This document shows positions 1 through 8,398 of a stretch of DNA of 55,199 nt, in pieces (positions within the stretch are counted from its first letter, which is position 1; each line of letters starts with the position of its first letter). The stretch covers positions 1 through 55,199 of the forward strand of contig CAMDOF010000032.1 of the NCBI GenBank assembly GCA_945903465.1. The letters run 5' to 3'. The notes beneath the pieces were generated by a model that saw nothing but the letters and a program-made list of their open reading frames with translations, was not told where the DNA came from and searched no databases. Origin of the DNA: Opitutus sp. GAS368 (GTDB taxonomy: Bacteria; Verrucomicrobiota; Verrucomicrobiia; Opitutales; Opitutaceae). A program made the position numbers and the translations under genes.

Positions 1-38
1 CGACGAATCGGCTCGCCAACGAGCCCGCGTCGAGCGCG

Positions 39-1032
39 TCATTTTTTTAAGGCCACCCGCAGGAGTGGCACCGAACTGGTGTGTCGCCGATATGGAAGTA
101 CAAAATCGCTGGGAATCGCAAGGAAATTGTTTAACAAAGTAGAATTAAGCGTCTTGTAGCTGAGGCTGTTTTTGCGATGCATGATCGCCATTTTGAGCGC
201 CTGTTCGCAGCGGTTGTTTTCCAACGGAGCGCCGGCCTGGCGGAGGAACCACGTCAGCGGCTCCCAGTGTTTTTGCATAGAGGCGATGGCCTGCCCGAGG
301 CCGGCGTTGGGTTCGACGTGCTTGCCGTCGAGTTTCTCCTCCATCCACGTTTTGCGCTCCGCCAGCACCGGCGCACGGTGGGTCTGATGATACGCGAGGC
401 GCGCGGCGGGCGTCATTTTCTGCGTCTCGGTCTCGGCCTCGAAGCGGTAGACCTCGCGCAGCGCTTCGAGCACGTGCCCGATGTCGCTCACTTAAACCGA
501 TCCACTTCTGCTCACATAAATTACCCCACCTCCAAAAAAGCTGCTCAGATAATCGACCTTCGTTCACGTGCATGAACGCTCTTTCCTCCTCTGAACACGT
601 GGAAAAAACCGGAACTCCTTGGAAAAGGAAGCACATCACCGGTGGATCAGTTCAACCGAGCAGCGGTGGGTCAAAATAGTTGAGCGCCATCGGCACGTGC
701 CGGCCTTCCTCGGGAAAGCTCGGGGTCACACTCACAAACTCCCGGTGGCCTTGGGTCAGGCCGTGTGCGAGAATCGTGGTGGACTCCGGGCCGGTGTTGC
801 GCGCGAGAGCGTCGCCCACCTGGATCGGTGGCGGCAGGTCCTCGTCCCGCTGGCGCAGCAGCGCGGTCAGGTTTTCCCCGGCGTACTGCCAGCCGGTGAA
901 AAACAGCGCCACCACGTGCGTGCCCAAAATTTGGTTCAAAGCCTGACCTAGCAGCGGGTCAGGCCGGGCACCCGAGCGACGAGGGGAAGCTGACGGAAGA
1001 AGCGACACCCGCACCCACCTGAATAATTTCAA
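39..1032 (-). pseudogene. IS66-family transposase relic (interrupted, both ends lost)
   Basis: The minus strand encodes two in-order pieces of an IS66 transposase. The upstream piece (about 1032-693) contains FFTGWQYAGENL, LPPPIQVGDALARN and FPEEGRHV. The downstream piece (about 478-130) contains LEALREVYRFEAE, the conserved GAPLENNRCEQALKMA with the DDE-domain Glu region, and HRKNSLSYKT. The pieces are separated by a 214-bp insertion at 479-692. Removing it with one copy of the flanking GCACGTGCC repeat joins FPEEGRHV to LEALREVY in one frame. The N-terminal zinc-ribbon half is missing, and similarity stops after YKTLN near the left edge. The element is therefore dead. It was functional enough to keep its frame when the small element landed, and was truncated before or after that event. 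Confidence 0.85.
479..692. mobile_element. 214-bp MITE-like element nested in the IS66 relic
   Basis: The segment is bounded by the 9-bp direct repeat GCACGTGCC at 470-478 and 693-701, which reads as a target-site duplication. Its ends are inverted. The left end begins CGATGTCGCTCAC, and the right end read on the other strand begins CGATGGCGCTCAA. Weaker inverted similarity continues inward for roughly 35 bp, around the CCACTTCTGCTC and CCACCGCTGCTC parts. There is no credible coding capacity, so it is probably a non-autonomous element mobilised in trans. A further small palindrome, CGTTCACGTGCATGAACG, lies inside at about 563-580. The parent transposase family cannot be named from the sequence alone. 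Confidence 0.65.
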
Positions 1033-1052
1033 GCTCGTCGGCGTGAGGTGCT

Positions 1053-2180
1053 GTGGGTCTGGACGAGGGCGGACAGAACCGCTTTGCGGGCGTTCGCCAA
1101 ACGCGGTGGCGCAGCGAGGCGGGGGACGCGACGTTTTTGTTCCGCGACGTTGGTGATCTGATTCTCAGCAGCGAGGGGCCGTTCGCAAAGTCGGATCAGG
1201 TTGTGCGCGAGGCAGGGGAAGTGTGCCCGCATTTGTTGCGCGACGGCGGAGTTGGCCCAGGCGCGCTTGGCGCCGAGTTTTCTTTTGAGTTCGTCGAACA
1301 CTTTTTCGAGATCGCAGGGGCGCAGGTAGCGGAAGGCGATCACGCCGGCCGGCCGCCTAAATTCGCTGGTGAGGAACTCATCCGCATCCCGGTGGCAGGG
1401 TGCGTATACCGGATCCGCCGCAGGCTGATCCCTTCGATGGTCGCGACGAGTTCGTCGGTGGTGAGGCCAACGTAGTTGGGATCGGTGCGATCGATCGGAT
1501 TCTCGCGGGCGAACGTCAGAGTCATTTTTTTCTTGGTGAGGGAAATGAGGTAGATGCCGCCGCTTTGTTTCCATTTTTGCCATTGGACTCAGCCGATGCT
1601 GGCGCAGTCGTCGGCGTAGAGGACTTTGCGACCGGCGGGGCGTGCTGGCGCCGCGTGTCCGATTCAGGCGTTTGAGGCCTTGCCTGTCGTGTTCCTTTTT
1701 GCCCGGCGCGTGCATCAAGTGGGTGAGCGCCTGGGTGCGTAGGTTTAGGCCGAAGAAGTGGCCGATCGCGCGTTTCGCCCCGTTGATCGAATTGGCGTAG
1801 ACGGCAGCCCCGTGCCAGGGGCCGTCGGCGGCGTCGAGATCGAAGTCACGCAGACAGTCGAGTTGGGCGAAGGGATCATCGGTGGGCAACTGAGCGACGC
1901 CGGCACTGGCTGTTTGGTAAAGCTTCAGGCTGCGGGCGCTTCCGAGGGTCGTGAAAAAATGGGCGATCTCGGGACACTCCGGAAACAGTGGACGACGTGC
2001 AGCCGGAAGCCGCGGCCGCTGGGATGATCGTGGAGGCCGCGCGGCGCACCTAGGGTCAGCCACGTAGCCTCGGATAGACTGGGGCAGTGCCGAAAGTCCG
2101 CACACGTTGCGGCCAGACCGGGGAGTGGAGCTAAAATCGTCGATTGCCGCAAGAGAGAGGACGGTGCCATGAAGGCGCAA
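1053..2180 (-). pseudogene. IS4-superfamily DDE transposase relic, frameshifted
   Basis: Minus-strand translation gives transposase pieces in order but in different frames. The first is a piece around HGAAVYANSINGAKRAIGHFFGLNLRTQ with GKKEHD (about 1820-1690). The second is LTFARENPIDRTDPNYVGL with LVATIEGISLRRIRYTHP (about 1520-1390). The last is the C-terminal LEKVFDELKRKLGAKRAW with LAHNL (about 1310-1180). The EKVFDELK region matches the C-terminal conserved motif (YREK-type) of IS4-superfamily DDE transposases. At least two frameshifts separate the pieces, so no functional protein can be made. The right end is close to 2180. No clear inverted repeats were found. Confidence 0.7.
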
Positions 2181-2220
2181 AAAAATTACTCACCAGCAGT
2201 GCAAAGATTAAATCGACCGG

Positions 2221-2334
2221 GGTGCGGGCGGCGATTTAGCGCTGTAGTAAGCGCAGCCCTACGATTTGGGGCAGGCGAGCCCACCGCGAACGGTGCGGCC
2301 GGCGATTTAACCCTGTAGTACCAGCAGCCCTACG
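2221..2334. repeat. Direct-repeat pair, 43-bp units, 71-bp period
   Basis: Two copies lie at 2221-2263 and 2292-2334 with 37 of 43 positions identical, separated by a 28-bp unrelated spacer. Both contain GGCGATTTA, CTGTAGTA and CAGCCCTACG. Copy one also holds a small hairpin (AGCGCTGTAGTAAGCGC). The DNA is non-coding, between two IS relics. It resembles three other pairs in the window in layout but not in sequence. Confidence 0.7.
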
Positions 2335-2400
2335 GAGCGCGCGTCCCTGAAACCGAGCTTCGCCACGGCTCTCCCGGCGGGCCGCCCTGGGCTGCATTAA

Positions 2401-2799
2401 TCACACTTTCTGAAGAAAATCTTTTTCCCGGGGCGCCCAGAGGTCCGAACCGAGGTCACGGAGCCAAACACCTTGTCCGCTCGGTGACTTCTGCGGGCTG
2501 GGCTCCGTGCTCGCTGTGAAATGCATTGGGTCAAGTTGGGTGTGAGATATCCGGGCGAGGCCTTCTCGCGATAATTTTTCGCGCCAATTTTTGACGCCAT
2601 CTGCTTGGTTAAGGCGCAAAACTTTCCTGTCCGGCAGGCCGCGTCGTTCCGTATCCGGAAACCGGGTACGCATGATTTGGCGGGAAAGGCGGCGCATTTC
2701 TGCGCGGAGTTTTTTGACGCGGCGATGCTCGGCAACGGCTTTTTCCAGCCAGTCGGCCTGGTCCTCCGAGAGCGCCAGGCTGACGATTTTCGCCTTCAC
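2401..2799 (-). CDS. Hypothetical small basic protein (possible relic)
   Basis: An open frame of 132 codons begins with GTG at 2799 and reads MKAKIVSLALSEDQADWLEKAV at the start (shown here as separate words MKAKIVSLAL and SEDQADWLEKAV). The first ~70 residues are charged and helical-looking (EHRRVKKLRAEMRRLSRQIM). The second half looks less protein-like. No family was recognised and there is no clear ribosome binding site. It sits between transposase relics, so it may be a leftover accessory ORF rather than a working gene. Confidence 0.3.
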   Translation of the reverse strand: MKAKIVSLALSEDQADWLEKAVAEHRRVKKLRAEMRRLSRQIMRTRFPDTERRGLPDRKVLRLNQADGVKNWREKLSREGLARISHTQLDPMHFTASTEPSPQKSPSGQGVWLRDLGSDLWAPREKDFLQKV

Positions 2800-2982
2800 C
2801 TTCGTTCACCGGGTGAAACGGCTGCCCGCTTGCCCGGCCGGTCGGCGATGGATTGAGCCGTGGCTGAGATAGCCGATGCCGGCCGGCTCCTGGCGAAGGG
2901 CGGCGTGGCGGGCTTCCAGTTGAGCAAGGCGGAGCGGCGGCATTACCGTGATTTTATCTCCGAGGAATCTCGCGCCGTTAAG

Positions 2983-3008
2983 TCTAGGCCGTTTGTTTAC
3001 GGCCTAGA
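2983..3008. repeat. Perfect 10-bp inverted repeat with 6-nt loop
   Basis: TCTAGGCCGT, loop TTGTTT, ACGGCCTAGA. The arms are exactly complementary. It lies about 60-100 bp before the first recognisable codons of the plus-strand IS4 relic. It could be an insertion-sequence end or a leftover terminator. There is no T-run directly after the stem on either strand. Confidence 0.6.
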
Positions 3009-3068
3009 GTCAATCCCACTCCTTATCCTCCCCAACACACCCACCCCCCCAAAAAAAATGCGGGCCCC

Positions 3069-4531
3069 GTGCGCCCCGTTGGGCCCTCAAATCAAACGCG
3101 CGGACGCCGCGACCGGCTCGATGGTCGGCCTGGCCGCGCTGTTCGGGGGTTATTTTTCCGGGCTGCTCGTGCCGGCCAAAAAAAAGGGTGCCGGCCGCCG
3201 CCTGCGCGAGCTGCCCCGCATCGCGGTGTTCTGGGCCTTCCCGGGCCACGCGCTGATGCGCGGCGCGTCTTGCCGGTGGGCGTTGACGCGCTGCCAGACC
3301 GACGCGGTCTCCCGAGGCCACGAGCCGCCCGGCAGTTCCACCGGCGCCTAGTGTCAAGCCCGCGGCGCCCTGAAGCGGCCGTGGCTCCAAGCGTTGTTCG
3401 CCGCGTTGGCGCGGTGGTTTTAGCCCCGGAACAAAGCCCAGGGTTTCGTTCGCACCGTGCGGCTCGCCGATGGCACGGGTTTCTCCAGGCCGGATACCAA
3501 GGCGAACCGCCAACGCTGGCCCTATGCCGGCGGGCAGAAAAAAAGGCGGCGGATTTCCCACCGGCAAACTCCTCGGCCTCTTTTATTTGCATACCGGCCG
3601 GTTGATCGCGTTGGTCGAGGGCACTTGGCAACAACACGATCGGACTCTCACGCGCCAACTGCTGGGTTGGTTGCACACCGGTGAGGTGCTGGTGGCCGAT
3701 CGCGCCTTTTTCGGCTGGTTTTTTATCCTCTAATTGCTGGACCGGAAAGTCGACTTTGTGATTCGGCGGCACCAAGCCCGCACCCTGCGTTCCCGCCGCT
3801 ATCGCTCGTGGCAGGAAGCCTGGCAAAAGCCGCACCGCCCGTGCGGACAATCGAGATGCTCCTGAAAAAAACGTCAGGAAATCCTGACGGTGCGGCTCGT
3901 GCGTTTTCGAGGGCAGGTGGGTGGGTTCTTCACCCAGAGCGTGATCGTCGGCACTTCGTTGCTCGACGTAAAAGCCCTCTCCTCCTCCGCCATCGCCGAA
4001 CGCTCCGCCCACCGCTGGCAGGTCGAACGGCACTTCCGCCAAATCAAGACCAACCTCGCAGTCGATGTCCTGCGCGGCCTCTCGCCCAGCATGATCGAGC
4101 GCGAAAACGGGATGCACGCCATCGCCGATAACTTGGTCGGGGTATGGCTCCTCGAGGCCAGCCTCGCCCGTGCTGTCTCCATCGAACGCCTCAGCTTCAA
4201 AGGCGCCCTCGACCCCTGCAGGCCTTGGCCGATTGCGCTCTCCGGTCTCGCCGCCATCGCCGGCTGGCCAACCGCACTCTCGGCGGCCCTGGCACGCGGC
4301 CAGACCAGCCTCTCCGGTCTCGCCGCCATCGCCGGCTGGCCAACCGCACTCTCCTCGCCCGCCTTGCCGACGATCTCGTGCCCCACCGCCCCGTCCGCAG
4401 CGAGCCCCGCGCCCGAAAACGCCGGCCGAAAAATTACCCGTTCCTCACCCGCCCGGGCCGGCGGATGGGCGTATCCACTTCTCGGAGACTGCGATGATCG
4501 CCGTTTCGTTTTTCACTCGTGGCTGGTCTAA
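3069..4531 (+). pseudogene. IS4-family transposase relic, several frameshifts
   Basis: Plus-strand fragments appear in transposase order. An N-terminal piece around LAALFGGYFSGLLVP and FWAFPGHALMRGASCR (3120-3290) comes first. Next is APEQS followed by RLADGTGFSRPDTKANRQRW (3425-3520). Then KLLGLFYLHTGRLIALVEGT and GEVLVADRAFFGWFF (3560-3725). Last is the C-terminal block SAHRWQVERHFRQIKTNLAV with DVLRGLSPSMIE and ERLSFKGALD (4000-4215), which carries the YREK-type signature region. The pieces lie in different frames, and an in-frame stop follows GWFFIL. Near the end a 72-bp insertion repeats 24 codons (see repeat at 4238-4353). Confidence 0.8.
4238..4353. repeat. Exact 44-bp direct repeat, 72-bp period, inside the IS4 relic
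   Basis: Copies at 4238-4281 and 4310-4353 are identical. The 28 bp between them are unrelated to either flank. Relative to the expected transposase C-terminus, the second copy plus the spacer is an insertion of 72 bp: ADCALRSRRHRRLANRTL should run straight on to LARLADDLVP in the native frame. Confidence 0.85.
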
Positions 4532-4994
4532 GCGCCATTCCCCCGTGACCCCATCCGATCGGCGGAAGCCAAAGTCTAGAACTTGGCGACGATCGTTTTA
4601 CCTTAAGGTGCCGAATTCTTGAGTAGCCTGCAGGATTAAATCTGGCGCGGCAGCGCGGAGCAATTCGGTTTGGCGGTTAATGCAAGGGTTGCTATCAATG
4701 GGGCCAAAGCTGATGAGGTCGGAAATTTTTCGAAGACGGCCTACGGTGCGGCGGCAGTCTGTGGCCGCGGATTAATTTAAAAATGCACGGACCTTGGAAA
4801 TGTCTTGAGCCAACGTCAGCTGTTTATCGAGAGAGAGGCCGCGCGGTGATTTTGACCCGAACGTGCTCACAACACGTGACCTGGCGGGAAGTGATGAAGG
4901 CCAGGGCGTCAACTCTTTTTTGAGCGGAAAACATCCCCAATTTTAGGTATGCTCGGTAGTTGCTCTGCGGCATCGTCCGCGGCGCGCTAAGGGC
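4532..4994. other. Intergenic stretch, no gene seen
   Basis: No convincing coding frame was found. It contains the short motif AAGTCTAGAACTTG at 4572-4585, which recurs exactly at 16978-16991 and may be the edge of a dispersed repeat. The last part presumably carries the promoter of the DNA ligase gene, but no clear -35/-10 pair could be picked out. Confidence 0.5.
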
Positions 4995-7235
4995 ATGCCC
5001 CCACTCTCTGCGTCCTCCGCGCCCTTACGTTTTCGGAACGGGTTCCCATGGCCGGTCCTCTTCGTGTACGGCGCTCTTTTAGTGGAACTCGTTGGCTCGC
5101 TCCTCCCGCCCTCCAGCTGGGCCGCCGTCGCGGAGGTCGCGCCGGTCAGAGCCTCCGTGGCCACGCGCGCGGAGGCCCTGCCTTCGCCGTCGAGCGCGAC
5201 CCTGCGCCCTCCCTCGCTCGAGAGCGCCTCGGCGGTTCGTCTCCGTATTGCGCAGTTACGCGAGGAAATCACGGGCCACGACCGCGCCTATTATCAAGAC
5301 ACTTCCCCAGAAATTGCGGATGCTGATTACGATGAGCTGAAGCGGCGTCTCGGTGAGCTTGAGCGGCAATTCCCGGTCGACGCGCAGGCCGTGCCGCCGC
5401 TCCTGGAAATCGGTGATGACCGCACCGGAATTTTTCCAACCCATCGCCACCGAGAGCGGATGATGAGTCTCGGAAAAGTTTACGCCGAAACGGAGCTACG
5501 TGCCTTTCATGCGAAGTTAGTGAAGCGCTTGGGCGACGTCGATTTGTCATACGTGGTTGAGCCAAAATACGACGGTCTGGCCGTGAGTGTAACTTACGAG
5601 CACGGTCGTTTGGTGCGCGCGGTCACGCGGGGCAATGGGGTCGAGGGAGACGACATCACGGCGCACGCACGACTCCTCCCGGGCCTACCGCTGGTTTTGT
5701 TGACGCCGACGCCGCCCGCCGTGGTCGAGGCGCGGGGAGAGATTTTCGTGCCCTTCGCCGAGTTTATTCGCGTGAATGGCGCGCTGGCCGCGGCCGGTGA
5801 GGCGCCCTTTGCCCATCCGCGTAATTTGGCGGCGGGCACGCTGCGGCAGCTGGATGCCCGCGAAGTCGGGCGGCGTGGGTTGCGCGTCGTTTTTTACGGG
5901 TTCGGGGCGTGTGTTCCTTGGAGTGCGCTGCCTGATACCCAAGCGGAACTCCCGCGAAGGTTTCAAGAGTGGGGCTTGCCGGCGTTGAGGGCGGCGCAGG
6001 TGTGGCCGGCGCATGGCGTCGAGGAGATGATTCGTGCGGTGGAAGCGTGCCGGCGGGCCCGGGCGACGCTCGATTTTCCGACCGATGGAGCGGTGGTTAA
6101 ATTGGACCCGCTGGCCGGTCAGCGTGAGGTTGGCGCGGGGGCCTCTTCGCCGCATTGGGCGGTGGCCTACAAGTTTCCGCCCGAACGGGCGGAGACGCGA
6201 TTGTTGGCGATCATCATTCAAGTAGGGCGGACGGGCGTCCTGACACCGGTCGCGGAGCTCGCGCCCGTGGTGCTGGCGGGTTCGACGATTGCGCGCGCAA
6301 CGTTGCACAATCGCACTGAAATTATCCGTCGGGATATCCGGATTGGCGATACCGTGATAGTAGAGAAAGCAGGGGAAATCATACCGGCGATTGTGGGGGT
6401 TAATCTCGCCCTCCGCCCCACGCTGGCACGGCCGTTTGTATTTCCAGAGCATTGTCCGGAATGTCGTGCGGGCGTGGAACGGTTGAGGGAGGGGGCGCTG
6501 CGCTGCCCGAACCCAAGCTGCGCGGCGCAGCTGCGCCGGCGCCTCGAGCACTTGGCCTCGAAAGCGGCTGTGGACATCGCTGGGCTGGGGCCCGCGATGA
6601 TTGATGCGCTGGTGACGAAAGGCCTCGTGGCAGACCTCGGTGATCTTTATCGACTGCGACGAGAGGATTTTCTCTCCCTCGGTAAGCCGGTCGGTAAGTC
6701 CATCGATCATCTTTTGGCCGCGATCGAGGCGAGTAAGCGAGTGGAGCTTTCTCGGTGGATTTATGGTCTGGGTATTCCTCAGGTCGGCGTCGTCGCCGCG
6801 CGCGAGACGGCGCTGCGCTACCGGAGCTTGGCCGGACTCCTGGCCGCTCGCCCGAGCAGTACCTTAGCGGACCAACCTTTCTTAAGTGACGGGGTCGCGC
6901 GCGCCCTCGCGGGCTTTCTGGCTAGTCCCAGAAATTGTGCAATGATCTCAAAATTAATCGCGGCGGGCGTCCAACCGCTGGGCCCAGAGGGGGCCCAGAT
7001 TCCCGCGGTTGCAGGGAAAGTCTTTGTTCTGACGGGAACCTTGCCGAAGCTGACCCGCGCGCAGGCGGCGCGTCGGATCGAATCGGCGGGTGGCCGAGTG
7101 GGCGCGAGCGTAAGTCGGGCGACTCACTATGTAGTGGCGGGGGCGGAGGCTGGTATAAAATTAGAGCAGGCGCGAACGCTGGGGGTCGCGATCTTAGATG
7201 AGCGGGGGTTGCTTCGTTTACTGGGTGAGGAGTGA
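4995..7235 (+). CDS. ligA: NAD-dependent DNA ligase with N-terminal hydrophobic extension
   Basis: This enzyme seals nicks in DNA using NAD+, in replication and repair. The Ia domain is visible (ITGHDRAYYQDTSPEIADADYDE, here split as ITGHDRAYY and SPEIADADYDE, residues ~93-113). The adenylation lysine K191 is in EPKYDGLAV, and the OB-fold motif QVGRTGVLTPVA lies at ~409-420. The four-Cys zinc finger is C487, C490, C504, C509. Helix-hairpin-helix segments follow, then a C-terminal BRCT domain (~670-746). At 746 residues it is ~75 longer than usual. The excess is an N-terminal stretch with a hydrophobic run (VLFVYGALLVELVGSLL, ~21-37) and an Ala/Ser/Pro-rich linker. Later GTG starts (for example 5160, giving ~691 residues) would remove the extension, and no clear ribosome binding site decides the matter. 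The gene stands alone. Confidence 0.95.
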   Translation: MPPLSASSAPLRFRNGFPWPVLFVYGALLVELVGSLLPPSSWAAVAEVAPVRASVATRAEALPSPSSATLRPPSLESASAVRLRIAQLREEITGHDRAYYQDTSPEIADADYDELKRRLGELERQFPVDAQAVPPLLEIGDDRTGIFPTHRHRERMMSLGKVYAETELRAFHAKLVKRLGDVDLSYVVEPKYDGLAVSVTYEHGRLVRAVTRGNGVEGDDITAHARLLPGLPLVLLTPTPPAVVEARGEIFVPFAEFIRVNGALAAAGEAPFAHPRNLAAGTLRQLDAREVGRRGLRVVFYGFGACVPWSALPDTQAELPRRFQEWGLPALRAAQVWPAHGVEEMIRAVEACRRARATLDFPTDGAVVKLDPLAGQREVGAGASSPHWAVAYKFPPERAETRLLAIIIQVGRTGVLTPVAELAPVVLAGSTIARATLHNRTEIIRRDIRIGDTVIVEKAGEIIPAIVGVNLALRPTLARPFVFPEHCPECRAGVERLREGALRCPNPSCAAQLRRRLEHLASKAAVDIAGLGPAMIDALVTKGLVADLGDLYRLRREDFLSLGKPVGKSIDHLLAAIEASKRVELSRWIYGLGIPQVGVVAARETALRYRSLAGLLAARPSSTLADQPFLSDGVARALAGFLASPRNCAMISKLIAAGVQPLGPEGAQIPAVAGKVFVLTGTLPKLTRAQAARRIESAGGRVGASVSRATHYVVAGAEAGIKLEQARTLGVAILDERGLLRLLGEE

Positions 7236-7420
7236 GGAACGTACTCGGCTTGGCCAGCGCGTCCATGTCGTGCGTTACCGTCGAGGTGGGTTGCTAGAAA
7301 CAGGTTACGCCTGAAAGGAGGTCGCCGCGCCCGGCCTTCGCAATGGCAGGTCGCAAATGAGGGCCGTTTTCCCATCAAAAAGGTGGGGTTGTTGCATCGT
7401 AAAAGGAACGATCACTATCT

Positions 7421-7441
7421 CGCGTTTTTGCTAAAAACGCG
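7421..7441. repeat. Perfect 9-bp hairpin (CGCGTTTTT/AAAAACGCG)
   Basis: CGCGTTTTT, loop GCT, AAAAACGCG. A T-rich stretch (CATTTTTTTGC) follows ~10 nt later. It could act as a weak bidirectional terminator, but it lies nearly 190 bp after the ligase stop, so the role is uncertain. Confidence 0.5.
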
Positions 7442-7699
7442 GCTTTCCATTTTTTTGCATTCTTGGCTGTTGCTCGACAATTGCAGAGAAACAGGCGGGT
7501 GATGCCTCATAGCTACTTGAGGCTTTGGGGTCTGGCATTCCGCTGTCACAAAAGTCGGAAATACATGACTCTTCCAACTATTAAAAAACCGGCGAGGTGA
7601 GACCCGTTTTTTCTCTAAGAGATGGTACCATCCGTGTGTCGAAAGACGCGCGATCCGCGCAGATCCCGCCAGTGCCTTGGGGTGTTTGCTTTTTGGATA

Positions 7700-7815
7700 C
7701 GAACGTGAGGGCGGTTGTTATACCGATCGCTGTTGAAATTTGGGCTTTCATCGACGGGCAACTCGCTCGTGCTACCTTGTAAGCCGAGGTCTATAAATTA
7801 GTAGCCGTTGGAATT
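7700..7815. repeat. Dispersed intergenic repeat, copy A
   Basis: TGTTGAAATTTGGGCTTTCA at 7731-7750 recurs exactly at 16923-16942. Weaker but collinear similarity continues for ~60 bp on the right (TGCTACCT, AAGCCGAGGTCTA, AGCCGTT here against TGCCACCT, AGCCGAAGTCTA, AGCCGTT there). Some similarity also continues on the left. Confidence 0.6.
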
Positions 7816-8398
7816 ATCCCCGTCGCGGTTGCTCACCTCTGCCCGCGAGGGAATGCCGCCGAGCTTTCTGTTTTGGAATTGATGGAGCGGGGTCGCGCGT
7901 GGCGCCGCATCCGATGCTCGGCGCGGCGGGCCGACGCGTCTTGCTCAAGGGCGACCCTCCCTAAAAGACGCTGGGCCGTTCCGTTCCGGTGGGTTGCCGC
8001 ACTTGCAGGTAGATCGGGTAAATTTTCACAGAAGGCGGCGCGTTTTTGGGGAGAAATCCCCGCGGCATGGAAAACCTTCAAATGAGAGTTCAGGTAAATT
8101 TCCCTCGGGAAAGGGGCTTGGAAGATGTTCGTTCGAAGGCTGGCATGCGAAATGCGATTTAAAACTATGTCGATTCCATCAGACCAAGAACCAAGTTGGG
8201 ACGAATCCTCGCGACCGTGCGGCCGAGGGTGCGGCGCTCGCTCGGTTTCGGACTCGCTCCCCGGTTCGTCATTACCCCTGAGGTTTGCCCATTTTGATTA
8301 ATAACCAGCTTGCGCTCCGCGAGTTAAAACCAGAGAATTGTCGTTTCAGAAATTTTTCCGCGTCCGTCTTATCGTCGATCATTCGCATTTATACAGAT

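Larger units (their letters stand above)
7236..8398. other. Long intergenic region with repeat remnants
   Basis: There are 1.16 kb without a credible gene. It contains a perfect hairpin at 7421-7441 and a diverged dispersed repeat at about 7700-7815. A short open frame at 7597-7782 overlaps the repeat and matches nothing recognised. The far end must hold the promoter and leader of the NHL/Ig gene. Confidence 0.5.

Noticed and set aside
3092..4117. Minus-strand 341-codon frame across the IS4 relic
   Set aside because: The plus strand holds the recognisable transposase. The opposite frame is a composition artefact.
8285..8398. TTG start 38 codons upstream for the NHL/Ig protein
   Set aside because: It would bury the signal peptide behind an unlikely leader. 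The ATG at 8399 gives a normal export signal.
7236..8398. tRNA or riboswitch in the long gap before the NHL/Ig gene
   Set aside because: No cloverleaf, T-arm consensus or known riboswitch core was found by eye. A cmscan against Rfam would settle it.
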